A stretch of 64,000 nucleotides of DNA from Macrothele yani (taxonomy: Eukaryota; Arthropoda; Arachnida; Araneae; Macrothelidae): NCBI GenBank assembly GCA_039090855.1, contig CM077011.1:26193001-26257000 (forward strand), in the 5' to 3' direction. The position numbers were made by a program, and so were the translations under genes. The notes beneath the pieces were generated by a model, which saw only the letters and a list, made by a program, of their open reading frames with translations, ran no database searches and was not told the origin of the DNA. Within the stretch, counting starts at the first letter, position 1. Each line of letters starts with the position of its first letter. This document shows positions 50,693 through 60,809 of this stretch, one piece after another.

Positions 50693-52586
50693 CTACGTAT
50701 GTTGTCAAATATTTCTACTCAAGCTTTTGCTTTGGTGTATTTGTGCAAGCGCATTTATACGCTTGAAAGTCGGAAGTCAATGTAACGTATGACGTCAAGT
50801 AATCATGATAACATAAATACAACAAGAAAGGCGACACCGAATTTTCGGTTATAATGAACACGTCTTTTGAATCCTTTTTGACGCGAATTAAATTTATCAA
50901 AGTTATTCAAAGTCAATGGAACTGGTTAGTAAAGAAATCACACCATAGGATTTCTGAGATCGATAAAACATCCAGAAATAGAAACAGCTACTTACTTTCA
51001 CTACGGCTAAAAAGTATATTATGAAAATTTAAAAATGACGCACAACAAGTTTCTAGTAGTTCATGAGAGGTAACAGAGACAAACAGATTTTCAAATCGAA
51101 CAACTAAATGAAGAAATACAGAAGGAAATATCACGTAACTTTACGCCAACGGAAGAATTTTGCATAACGGAAAAGTTGAAAATCGGCGAAAAATATTCTG
51201 CGTGAAGAAAGCTATGCTAAGAAAAAAGTAACTCTTCAAATACGTATCCCAAAAGCAGAGACAGCGAAAAAATTAGGTACTCACCTTTACGCCCCTAGTG
51301 GGAAACCTATGCATTATTTAAAGGGAATAATGATCCAATCTTTATTGTAGCGAATGGCATACAGTAAAAAAGTAATCCCTCAATAGGGTTTTTAAAAGCG
51401 GAGATACAGCTGCAAACAGAAGTACACAAACACCACCTAGCGACAGAACTGTCAAATATAAAACTCCACAAACAGTATTGTAAAGTGTTCCATGAGGTAA
51501 CCCGCACCATGTGTTGAAAATATTTTTTAAACGGCACATTTCAACATAGAGATATTAAGAAAAACAGATTAAACATTGGTCCTCACTAGCGGCGAAATTG
51601 TGAATAATTTTGGGAAGAAAAAATACACAAAGGCGTTTCATAGTTAGTAGTATTTAATCGAAAAAGAAATTTTTTTATTGGGTTTTTAGTCCCGTTGATA
51701 TTGTGGTAAACGTAAGCGTGAACGTGCGCCCTTTAGTAGCACACTTGGGCCTTAAAAAAGTTTTGAAAATATATGTGAACCATTTCACACCAGGAGCGCT
51801 CTCCAACAACGAAAGAATTTTTCAAATCGGACTCTAATAAGCAGAGATATCGACAAAAATATACATTCACGCCCCCAAAAAACTATGCATTATGTTAAGA
51901 AGAAACTATTATGTAAAGATCTTCCCAGGTGAGTGGTATAGGTCCAGGAAAGAATTTCTTCAGTCAAGTTTTCAGAAGCTTAGATTTTGCTGCCAATGAA
52001 TCAGAAACAGAAATAAGCACTTACGCCTTCTGGTAGCCAAATCATTTTTTTTTACCAAACAATTTTTTTTTGTTACCGAAAATATTTTTTTATCAAAAAT
52101 AAAAACATTTCCCATCAGGAGCTGTATCCTATGCAGAAATAATTTTTCAAATCAGAGTTGTAGAAGCACAGATCTAGGGGTAAACGAAATTTAACTTTAC
52201 TCTCCCTGGCGGAAGGTCTATGCGTTACTTGAAATATTTGAAATTGTGTGAGAATGATTTTGCACCGAAAACGCTCTAAAATAAATAAATAAAAATTGAA
52301 ATCGGATTCTCAGAAGAAGAGATATTGACAATTACAAGACACACATCTATGACACCTGGGAGAGACCCCATGCCTTATTTTAAGAAGAATATATTCCGAA
52401 ATGGTTTCTCGGGGTGAGTCGTATCGGTTTGCGAAAGACCTTTTTCAATCGAGTTTCCAGAAGCTGAGATTTTGCTGCAATTACATTAAAAAATGAAATT
52501 AACACTTACGTTCCCTGGTAGCAGAACCATTCTTTAGCAAAAAATGGAAATTATATGGAAAATATTTCCCATCAGGAGGTACTATA

Positions 52587-53899
52587 CTGTGCAAATTAAT
52601 TGGGACAAGCTATTTTATTCTCAGAATTGTAATGTGATCGCCAGTTGATGTCGGAAACATACGTAAACCGGTTTTATCAGCTGTGAGGTGGTGTGACTGT
52701 TAGAACTTGATAGTAAGAATGTGGTTTGACCTATTTTAAACAGGAAATAGGCACTTCAGCTTCAGTTGTGAGCTTTCGTGTGTGACAGGTGGATGTTAGT
52801 TTTTGCTCTCTGTGAGCACGTGTTGCTTTCGTGTATTGAAAAATGGATATTTCCCCAAAGAAGCGTGCAAAAATAATTGCTCTGAAGGATCACTCTTCTA
52901 TGACAGTGAGAGATATCGCTTCTGCAGTTGGTGTAGAGGTAAATGTGAAAAAAAACAGAAAAACAACTCCACGAACCAATAAATATCTAATCAGAAATAG
53001 TAAAATGAATCCAAAAAAAAAACAAAAAACAAAACAAGCACCGACCTTCAAAGAGATTTATTGGCTAGTGGATGTGATGTTAGTGATTCAACTGTACGCC
53101 GTAGGCTTCTGGAAGTTGGCCGGAAGGCAAGAAGACCAACGAAAAAACAATATTTGAATGCGAAAATGAAATTAAAACGTTTAGCATGGGCCAAAAAATA
53201 TAAATCATGGACTGCTGACGACTGGAAAAAGGTAATTTTCAGTGATGAAACTCATTTATTTGTCCAGGGTTACCAAGCAAATGTCGTCAGACGAATCAAC
53301 TGTGAACCCTTAAGACCTGAGCATGTCAAACAAACTGTAAAACACTCTCTGAAACAAATGTTTTAGGGTTTTTTTTAAATCAAATGGCACTGGAAGCTTA
53401 GTTCCTGTTCAAGGCATGATGAATTCAGCCAAGTACGTACAAATATAACAACGTAGGATTGTTTCATTCTTGCAAACTTTTGACGGGACATTTCAACATG
53501 ACTTGGCCCCATGTCACAATTCGAAATTTGTCAAGAATTTCATGCTGGAAAATCAAATTCATTAGCTTGATTGGCCTGGAAATTCACCAGACTTAAATCC
53601 CATAAAAAACTAGTGGAATATTTTGAAGAGACGTTTAGGTAAAAGGGACTGTACAACCAAAGAACGCATGATAACGAATGCTATAAAAGTGTGGTTCCAC
53701 GATTATGAAGTCAAAACTATATGCACTCAATTAGTGGAGTCAACGCCAAAACGAATTCAAGAGTTCATTTCTGCTAAAGGAGGACGTGCTTCATACTAAT
53801 ACAGATATTTATCAGTGTATATCAAGGCATAGAATGATATAAAGGCATAGTTTTGGAAAAAAGAGGGATTTTTTACTTTGTCCCAATTAATTTGCACAG
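52587..53899 (+). mobile_element. Tc1-like element, full length
   Basis: Ends CTGTGCAAATTAATTGGGAC and its exact complement, with TA on both sides (52585-52586, 53900-53901). Length 1313 bp. It interrupts one unit of the Helentron-like array, so it is younger than the array. Confidence 0.94.
52843..53799 (+). pseudogene. Tc1-like transposase, decayed
   Basis: Starts MDISPKKRAKIIALKDHSSM with a helix-turn-helix (TVRDIASAVGVEVN). A Lys-rich linker precedes a frameshift near 53060. Then SGCDVSDSTVRRRLLEVGRK, WTADDWKKVIFSDETHLFVQ (first Asp) to a stop at 53366. Further frames give GTGSLVPVQGMMNSAKYVQI, DGTFQHDLAPCHNSKFVKNF (second Asp), SPDLNPIKN (catalytic Glu changed to Lys, then a stop in place of Leu), RIQEFISAKGGRASY and TAA at 53797. 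The lost Glu and several stops make it inactive, while its ends are perfect. Confidence 0.87.
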
Positions 53900-54704
53900 T
53901 ATAGTATATCCGGTGAGGGAAGAATGTTTCAAATCGGAGTTTTAGAAACAGAGATATCGGGGAGAACGCAAATTACCTTTACGCCCCCTAGCGAAAAATC
54001 AATGCATTACTTGAAAAAGAAACTGTGCCTAAAATAGTCTTCGTTACAAACGGCATCAAAAGGAAGAAATATTTTTTTCAATCGGGTATTGAAAATCAAA
54101 TATATGCAATAAAATAGATCTTAAATTTGATATCATCTGCATTTACGCCCTCTAGCGGCGAAATTGCGTGCCGTAAAAAAATACCGGAATGCAAGGACCA
54201 TTATTCTCACATTTCAAGCTTCCCAATGCAAAAAGAATTTTTCAAATCGGACTTGTTGTTGCGCAGATATGGTGTCCACAGGCAGACTAACAAAGTGATA
54301 GCATAAGCACGCCTTTTTTTTTTACACAAGACGTGCAAAAATTATAGCGTCACATTCCACAGCGTCATTGTTGACACGTCATTAAGAATAATTTTAACAT
54401 GTGACATACATTGAAGGAGCAAATGATTAGGACCGCCCAATAGTAGTCAGACACATGTTATCCTCACTTACGTATGTGACGTTGAGACGGCTTTATAAAG
54501 AGTTCTATGTACAGGATTTAGATGTGAACGAAGCATACACAGATAGCGGCAATACGGGAAATGCTAAGATTTAAACGTGTTTGGAAGGGACATGATAGCG
54601 GGTGCCAGATGGCAGGTGCAAGCATATCAGAAACGGCAGTCTTTTTCAGCTATATATATATGCAAGAACAACTGTATCGAGACTGTGTCCGGGTACTGGT
54701 GCCC

Positions 54705-54843
54705 TGGAAGTAAATAAGGGCGTCTTCTGCCTCGCTTCCGTGTGACTTTCCTATCGGTCACTCTAGCCCAAATCTCCTAGCTTCCTATTTCTAAGGGTTG
54801 TTTAAGACCTGGCGTCAGACACTCTCTTCCTAAAATCCTCTAC
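54705..54843 (+). mobile_element. SINE family 2, 3' fragment
   Basis: Contains AGGGCGTCTTCTGCCTCGCT, CCAAATCTCCTAGCTTCCTA, AAGGGTTGTTTAAGACCTGG and TTCCTAAAATCCTCTACAT, matching 39525-39632. The tRNA-like head is missing. It is inserted in the N-terminal part of a Tc1 transposase gene. Confidence 0.75.
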
Positions 54844-55349
54844 ATTTGAATAAAAAAATAATATCGAAAGCGTGCAATTATGTAGTGTACAAACAACGAA
54901 AGAAAGCATTCAGCTGTCTTCCTTCTGACGGAAACGACTGGGCAATGTTCTCTTAAAGGCAAAGTGTACGATTGGGCGATGTTCAAGGGCAACGGCATTT
55001 GTAGAGGATTGTAAAAGGTAACAGACAAGTTCCATTGCGTCACGTAATAGCGAAGTACAACAGCGATCAGAACAACAAGAAACAAATAGTACAACAACAA
55101 CAAGAATATCTCAGAATACACACCCCACCACTCATTGGATCGAATGTTTTATAGCAGCAGACGATGCCTTCGTGTACCACTGTCTCTTCTAAAAACAGAC
55201 AAATTCGTCTGCTGTGGGTGCGAGAGGAACAAAACTGCTCCTTTGAGGATCGGAAAAATGTTTTCTGGTCGGATGAGCTACATTTGCACTTAATACACAC
55301 CAATATATGGCCCAGAATATTGAGTAAATGGCATGAGTAGATGGATCCT

Positions 55350-55850
55350 AGCTGTCAGGCGTTAACTGTACAAGCTGGTGAAGGCGGTGTAATGGTTTGG
55401 GGTCTGTTTTCGTGGATGGGTGGGACAGAAATGGCGTTAACAGCACAAATTAATGGATACCAGCTGCCTAGCGTTAACTTTACGAGCTGGAGAAGGCGGT
55501 GTAATGCACTGGAGTTTGTTTTCATGGGTGGACGGGCCAGAATATGGCGTCAACAGCACGAATCAATAAATCAGAGCTGCCTACCGTTAGCTGTACAAGA
55601 TGGTAAAGGCGATGTAATGGTCTGGGGTGTGTTTTCGTGGATGGACTGGACAAAAATGGCGTCAACAGCACGAATCAATGGATCACAGCTCCTTAGCGTT
55701 AACTGTACAAGGTGGTGGAGGCTGTGTAATGGTTTGGGGTCAGTTTTCATGGGTGGCCGGGCCAGAAGATGTTGTCAACAGCAGGAATCAATAAATCAGA
55801 GCTGCCTAGCGTTAGCTGTACAAGATGGTGGAGTCGGTGTTTTTGTCTGG
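55350..55850 (+). repeat. ~111-bp tandem array, about five copies, in a transposase core
   Basis: Copies start at about 55350, 55460, 55572, 55684 and 55799 (landmark CTGCCTAGCGTTAACTGTAC). Each covers the segment between the first and second catalytic residues (SCQALTVQAG...VMVWGLFSW). The spacing stays close to multiples of three, and one frame is open through all copies. Confidence 0.85.
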
Positions 55851-56511
55851 GGTCTGTTTGTTTTCATGACGGGTATTAGATTCTTTAATACCTCTGGGAC
55901 AGCGTTTGGATGCAACAGGAGTATCTTAACGTCACTGAGGGCTAGGCACACCCATGCACGTGCGTGGTGTTTCCTGAAGGAGAAGGCTGGTTCCAGCGGG
56001 AAAATGCGCCATACATCAAGGTTCGGATCGTCACACAGTGGCTTCAAGAGAACTAGGGTGACTTCATATTGCTAAAATGACCCCTACAGTCTTCAAAATT
56101 CAACCCAATTGAACTCCCGTGGAATGAGATCGAGAGATGCATTCATAACACAGATTGTTTTCCAGCGAACATTAGGCACATGATGGACGCCATCACATCC
56201 ACTTGGCTGAACATACCTGTTTTTCATATCCCACACGGAACTTTGTTTATCTGTTAAATTCTAATCATAATGATCGAGAGAGTCATTCATAACACAGATT
56301 GTCTTCCAGCGAACATTCGGCAAATGATAGACGCCATCACATCCGCTTGGCTGAACAATACCGGTAGAGTATGAGCACCTCGTTGAGTTCACGCTACCTT
56401 GAATTGTTATTTGGTTCCTAATAATTTGCAATTTCAGTGTATAAAGAGGTATCGGGATTTATTCCATTTAATGACTGTGATCGTAAATTCATAAACAGCG
56501 GACGGTATATA

Positions 56512-57735
56512 CATGGTCGAGTCACATTATTGTGACCACCAGCTAATATCCAGAGTAACCGCCGTGTGCAGGGCGGACTACAGCTAGACGGGCTGGGAGT
56601 GACTCAATGAGGTGCTGGAAGGTGTTCACAGGTATGTAGAGACATGCTGACTGCAGTGCATCTGACAGCTGTTAGAGGGTGCGTGATGGAGGATCCAAAG
56701 AGCGGACATCACGATCGAGGTGGTCCCATAGATGCTCAATGGGGTTTAAGTCTGGGGAATTAGGGAATCAGGGAAGTAATTTGAAGTCTTCATCGTGCTC
56801 TTCCAACCGCTTTCGGACATTTCTAGCGGTGCGACACGTCTCATTGTCGTGCTTGAAGATCCCATCGGCCTCAGGGAAGACAATGGGCATGAATGAGTGT
56901 AAGTGGTCTGCAAGGATGGATTCATAGCGAATTCGGTTCATAGTGCCTTCCTCAGATATGAGTGGAACCAGAGAATGCCACGAAAACATTTTCCATACCA
57001 TGACTCTGCCCCCATCAGCTTGTGTTCTGCCAGCAATGGTAGAAGATTGCTTGTTCTCCGATGTTTCTCGTACTTATGCGCCAACGTCCATGCGTTTGAT
57101 GAAGCAGAAAACGTGACTCATCCGAGAAGGCAATTCTTTGGCAATCAGCGGAGGCCCAATTCTCATGTAGCCGTGCAAATGTAAGGCATTTTTCTGCCGA
57201 TGCACCTTCGTTAGCATAGGTGCAGTGACCATCAGTCTGCATCAAAGCCCCATGGGCTGCAGGGTTCGCTGAACTGTCGTTTTAGACACACTTCCGGTAG
57301 CCCCTTGGTTCATTCGTCCAGGGTGTTTCTCCACTGTAGCGTGTCGATCGGCCCTCACGCACCTTCGAAACCGACGTTCACCTCTCACATCAGTGACATA
57401 TGGTACTCCGCAGTTTCCACGCCGCTTATTTGCAATGGTGCCATTTTTCCAATCAGGATACACTTTAACCACAGCAGCACACAAACAGCTCACAAACTGC
57501 ACTATTTCAGAAATACTGCCACCGCTGTCCTGAAAGCCAATAATCATCCCTTTTTGCAAATCTGATAAATCGCTCTTTTTTTATCCATGACAGCAACCAG
57601 TGATATAATTTCAGAATGCCAGCGGCACATCCTATATACCCTCTAAGTCAGCTCACGACACGGGCCTTCTTCCATTGGCTACGCGCTGTTGACGTAAAAA
57701 GTAGGAGGTGGTCACAATAATGTGACTTGACTCTA
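56512..57735 (-). mobile_element. Tc1-like element, full length
   Basis: Inner terminal repeat GTCACATTATTGTGACCACC (left) and its complement at the right end, flanked by TA (56510, 57736). The outermost ~8 bases have diverged. Length about 1224 bp. It sits directly beside the next Tc1 at 57756. Confidence 0.87.
56543..57588 (-). pseudogene. Tc1-like transposase, frameshifted
   Basis: ATG at 57588, then (after a shift in a run of A) SDLSDLQKGMIIGFQDSGGS, SISEIVQFVSCLCAAVVKVY, VRGERRFRRCVRADRHATVE and TVQRTLQPMGL with a stop at 57242. The next frames give AFSDESRFLLHQTHGRWRIS (first Asp), MVWKMFSWHSLVPLISEEGT, ADGIFKHDNETCRTARNVRK (second Asp), PDLNPIEHLWDHLDRDVRSL (Glu) and the end at 56543. 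All three catalytic residues are present, but at least three indels or stops break the frame. Confidence 0.87.
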
Positions 57736-57902
57736 TATATACATATATATATATACACTGAAGAGCAATTGAATTAGAGACAGCTGGCGTTATGCAAATG
57801 TGGCGCTGTAGGCGGCCCTGCAAACGGAAACGACATGACGTATGCAGCATTCCGACAATATAAGGAGTGATGCGAAGAGAATCAGTAAGAATCGGACGCA
57901 GT

Positions 57903-59537
57903 ATGGGTAAGACGAATGATCTAAGCGCATTTGATCGTGGGAAAATTGTCGTGGCCCGACGAGTGGGTCACTCCATCTCGGAAGTCCTGCAGGCACTGGG
58001 ATTTTCACGAGCCACTGTGTCCCTAGTGCACCGTGAGTACATCGAATCCGGTAAAACCATCCCTGCAAGAGCCAACTGCCGTAGACAACAGCGTGTGGAT
58101 CAGCGGTGTCATCGTCGGCTAGCTCGCGTTGTAACAGCGGATAAACGGGCCACAGTGCAAGAAATCATTCGGCAATTTAACGCTGGTGCACAAAAACGTG
58201 TACGAATCTCTAGGATCTAAGCGCATTTGATCGTGGGCAAATTGTCGGGGCCCGACGAGTGGGTCACTCCATCTCGGAAGTCCTGCAGGCACTGGGATTT
58301 TCACGAGCCACTGTGTCCCGAGTGCACCGTGAGTACATCGAATCCGGTAAAACCATCCCTGCAAGAGCCAACTGCCGTAGACAACAGCGTGTATATCAGC
58401 GGTGTCATCGTCGGCTAGCTCGCGTTGTAACAGCGGATAAACGGGCCACAGTGCAAGAAATCATTCGGCAATTTAACGCTGGTGCACAAAAACGTGTACG
58501 AATCTCTAGGATCTAAGCGCATTTGATCGTGGGCAAATTGTCGGGGCCCGACGAGTGGGTCACTCCATCTCGGAAGTCCTGCAGGCACTGGGATTTTCAC
58601 GAGCCACTGTGTCCCGAGTGCACCGTGAGTGCATTGAATCCGGTAAAACCATCCCTGCAAGGGCCAACTGCCGTGGACAACAGCATGTGGATGAGCGGTG
58701 TCATTGTCGGCTAGCTCGCATTGTAACAACGGATAGACGGGCCACAGGGCAAGAAATCACTCGGCAATTTAACGCTGGTGCACAAAAACGTGTACGCAGC
58801 CACACCATCCACAACCATCTCCTTGCTGTGGGGTACAGAAGCTTCCGTCTCACGAGGGTACTGATGCTGACCGCACATCACAGGGTGCAAAGATTAGCAT
58901 GGACGCGGGAACATCGTCACTGGACCCTAGACATGTGGAAAAATGTTGCCTCGACTGATGAGTCGAGATTCACGTTGGTACGTGCGGATGGCAGGATACG
59001 AGTACGGTGCAAACCACATGAAGCGATGGATCCTTCTTGTCAGCAGGGCACTCTTCAAGCTGGTGGGTGTGGCATTCTCGTCTGGAGACTGTTTACGTGG
59101 ACTGAAATGGAACCCCTGGTACGTGTGACATCGTCCCTCACAGGTCAACGTTACCGGGATATCCTGGACAACCTGTTGCTCCCGTTTGTGCGTCTTCAAC
59201 ATCCCACTGGGGACCTCATCCTGCAACAAGACAATGCACCGTGCCATCGCTCCCGAATCATATCCGAATAGTTGGATGAACACTCCACCGACGTGACCTC
59301 GCTTCCTTGGCCAGCTAGGTCACCTGACCTCAATCCCACCGAGCACATCTGGGATCCCATCGAGAGAGAGAGATGTTCGAGGCTCTGACCCCCCCCTCCA
59401 TCAAATCTCCGTGAACTGTGGGAGCTTATTCAGGGGTCGTGGATCCGTATGGCTTCCCAACGCTTCCGGTGTCTTGTCGAGTCCATGCCGAGACGAATCG
59501 CCGCCGTCATCAGGGTGAAAGGTGGTGCTACACGTTA
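57903..59537 (+). pseudogene. Tc1-like transposase with triplicated DNA-binding region
   Basis: Starts MGKTNDLSAFDRGKIVVARR at 57903. The helix-turn-helix region (HSISEVLQALGFSRATVSLV through AGAQKRVRI) is followed by two further tandem copies. Because the unit is 296 bp, each junction shifts the frame. The last copy continues in frame from 58555 to 59271: VASTDESRFTLVRADGRIRV (first Asp), LILQQDNAPCHRSRI (second Asp), then TAG at 59269, the same premature stop as in the copy at 43919. The C-terminal part with SPDLNPTEHIWD-like sequence (I to T) follows. Confidence 0.88.
57917..58805 (+). repeat. 296-bp tandem triplication inside a transposase gene
   Basis: GGATCTAAGCGCATTTGATCGTG-type starts recur at about 57918, 58214 and 58510, giving exact 296-bp spacing. 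The units are almost identical, so the triplication is recent. The joint GTACGAATCTCTAG|GATCTAAGCGC is the same in both junctions. Confidence 0.92.
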
Positions 59538-59538
59538 C

Positions 59539-60400
59539 GAACAGAGCTGCGGCGGTGGTGACGGTATCATGTTATACTAAGATGGGTGTGGGAAATATTA
59601 TTTGCTTCCTTCATCTCCGTTGAACACATGCTCACAACCAGATTCATTTTTTCGGACCATCTCTTGCGTTACATGTATTCGAATAACACATCTCTTGAGA
59701 CCATTCTGGCCATCTCTTGCGTGTATTCGAAAAACACTGAACTTGCTCAGAAAGAATCCGTCCACTGCCACAAAACCACTATTGCTGAGGAATGGTTCCA
59801 AAACTCATTTCCAAGTATTTTTCAGCTCCTCTGGCAGCCAAATTCTCCCAAAATCTGTGGAACGTCTATTACATGCAGTGGAAAGAGACATTTGCTAGCA
59901 CACTCCAGTATCTCGGTCCGTGGCCAAATTCCCTGACGTAATTCTACCCAGCGCTGCTCTGGTGTCCCAGGGGTACGAAGCTTTGGCTTCTAATCAGCCT
60001 TGCTAGATGGTTCCGGGTTCGAATCCCCAGTGAGGTATTGGTGATGTATTTTTCTAACGCCACCAGTTCTGTACCTTTCCTGGAACCAGCGGTCCTATGT
60101 CAGGGACGGGCGATTATTATTTCCAACTTACTGAGTTGATAATGGTGGTCCTTAACAGCCCCTATCCCAACAACAGCATATTCTATCCAGGTGGTACAGA
60201 ATACCTGAAGGACACCTTCAGAGTTTTAGTGGAGACGATCCCACACCGGGAGCAAGAGGTTGTCGTTGCAAAAGGCGGACCAATGCGATATTATGCAAGT
60301 AGTTATAATATTGTTCGTAAGTGTATACTGAATGTTCCTAGTAAGAACTTTTTTCCTCAAACTGATTTAAAGAAAACTTTTTTGATTTAGAAATTAAATT
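59539..60400 (+). pseudogene. Decayed Tc1-like transposase C-terminus, split by a SINE
   Basis: Reads HKTTIAEEWFQNSFPSIFQL, LWQPNSP and RLLHAVERDIC, then after the SINE YLKDTFRVLVETIPHREQEV and VVAKGGPMRYYAS. These are the Tc1 positions after the second catalytic Asp up to the C-terminus (usual PDLNPIENLW...RVLVESIPRRVxAVIxAKGGxxRY). A ~52-bp direct repeat containing CCATCTCTTGCGT lies at 59659 and 59711. It ends just before the receptor exon at 60408. Confidence 0.6.
59952..60179 (+). mobile_element. tRNA-derived SINE, family 1, diverged
   Basis: Near-perfect 11-bp target repeats ATTCTACCCAG (59941) and ATTCTATCCAG (60180). Box B GGTTCGAATCCCC is good; box A is degraded. The body matches family 1 (GAGGTATTGGTGATGTATTT, TTCCTGGAACCAGCGGTC, ACTGAGTTGATAATGGTGGT) with many changes. 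This is an old copy. Confidence 0.8.
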
Positions 60401-60407
60401 CTTTTAG

Positions 60408-60566
60408 GAAGCGGATATTGCTATTGGACCTTTTACATTAACTTATGATCGCTACGTTGCTGTGAAGACATCAATTCCGTTCTTCAAGGATCAAGCTGTA
60501 ATTGTCACCAGAGCAGAAGATTGGAAGCTCTCCATCTTTAATGTCATCGAAGTCTTTGCTTGGGAA
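60408..60566 (+). CDS. Ionotropic (glutamate-type) receptor, exon of S1 end
   Basis: A 159-bp, phase-0 exon (53 codons) between acceptor TTCTTTTAG|GAA and donor GAA|GTAATA. It encodes EADIAIGPFTLTYDRYVAVK, then TSIPFFKDQAVIVTRAEDWK and LSIFNVIEVFAWE. The ADIAIxPxTxTxxR pattern is the core ligand-binding motif of S1. The Arg of TxxR, which contacts the ligand in iGluRs, is kept. The usual VDFS is here VKTS, as expected for a divergent IR-type receptor. The end leads into M1 in the next exon (FAWE|VWMLLL). Confidence 0.92.
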
Positions 60567-60751
60567 GTAATAAATCTTCTGACGAGTTTTTTTATTTGAA
60601 TACGTGCAAGTGTGTTTATTGATATGAAACAATTAATTACTTAAATGATCCACTAAGACCCACAGGAAGTAACTGTATAATGCAGAGTGAGTATACATAT
60701 CACAAACTAAGTCGGATTGTTATCTTGAGGGAACGATCTGTTTTTCTTTGG

Positions 60752-60799
60752 AGGCCTGTGGCTGGCATTTTTACTGACAAAAATGCCAGCCACAGGCCT
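60752..60799. repeat. Perfect 21-bp inverted repeat with 6-nt loop
   Basis: Arms 60752-60772 (AGGCCTGTGGCTGGCATTTT..) and 60779-60799 are exact complements; the loop is ACTGAC. It lies about 10 bp outside the left end of the Tc1 at 60810. The arms show no mismatch, while all neighbours are decayed. Confidence 0.9.
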
Positions 60800-60809
60800 G
60801 TATTTCATT

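Larger units (their letters stand above)
51280..54160 (-). repeat. ~150-bp tandem repeat, eleven units, with diverged CTCF-like motifs
   Basis: Motif sites near 51285, 51433, 51582, 51728, 51868, 52023, 52198, 52347 and 52507, then after the Tc1 at 53979 and 54143. Forms include CCACTAGGGGCGTA, CCGCCAGGGAGAGT, CGCTAGGGGGCGTA and CCGCTAGAGGGCGT on the minus strand; several are degraded. Spacing is 140-175 bp. Confidence 0.72.
50815..54340 (+). mobile_element. Helentron-like element with CTCF-like array, split by a Tc1
   Basis: The 5' end (ACAAGAAAGGCGACACCGAA, then CACGTCTTTTGAATCC) matches 31445-31500, and the 3' end matches 33060-33272, including the hairpin. Without the Tc1 at 52587-53899 it is about 2.2 kb. 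The same orientation, array type and ends make it a second member of the family at 31440. It lies in the receptor intron. Confidence 0.6.
54561..56370 (+). pseudogene. Tc1-like transposase with repeated catalytic segment
   Basis: Begins MLRFKRVWKGHDSGCQMAGA, then ISETAVFF and TTVSRL (helix-turn-helix), broken by the SINE. It resumes RQVPLRHVIAKYNSDQNNK-like, VREEQNCSFEDRKNVFWSDE (first Asp at about 55272). From 55341 a 244-codon frame runs through about five copies of DPSCQALTVQAGEGGVMVWG followed by LFSWMG. It ends with REKAGSS-like sequence corresponding to 'FQQDNAP' in degraded form, and the C-terminus duplicates. It cannot give an active enzyme. Confidence 0.75.
54409..56439 (+). mobile_element. 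Tc1-like element with SINE insertion and internal tandem expansion
   Basis: Left end CATTGAAGGAGCAAATGATTAGG and the complement of the right end CCTAATAATTTGCAATTTCAGTG pair, with TA outside (54407-54408, 56440-56441). The excess length comes from a family 2 SINE fragment (about 54705-54843), a ~111-bp tandem array (55350-55850) and a ~145-bp duplication at 56130-56370. Confidence 0.82.
57756..59538 (+). mobile_element. Tc1-like element with triplicated 5' coding region, 3' end lost
   Basis: Left end CACTGAAGAGCAATTGAATT is identical to that of the element at 43919. The right terminal repeat is missing: the sequence departs from that copy after GGTGCTACACGTTAC near 59538. A 296-bp segment is present three times in tandem. 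Confidence 0.88.
46797..60407 (+). other. Intron of the receptor gene (13.6 kb), filled with transposons
   Basis: Begins GTAAGT and ends TTCTTTTAG. The exon on either side joins in phase 0 to give a continuous S1 motif (MLRRN followed by EADIAIGPF). It contains the hAT-like satellite element, a Helentron-like element with a nested Tc1, three large Tc1 copies and a Tc1 remnant with a SINE. Confidence 0.8.

Noticed and set aside
47917..50785. Many open frames of 60-106 codons rich in Leu, Pro and Lys
   Set aside because: They come from the GC-rich satellite and differ only by repeat unit; similar frames are open on both strands.
57015..57245. Separate small gene with SDESRFLLH motif
   Set aside because: It is the first catalytic segment of the frameshifted Tc1 transposase at 56543-57588, not an independent gene.
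59586..59936. 116-codon open frame as a host gene
   Set aside because: Its second half is the Tc1 C-terminal region (AEEWFQN, PNSP, ERDIC in related frames), and its first half is unrecognised and includes a 52-bp direct repeat.
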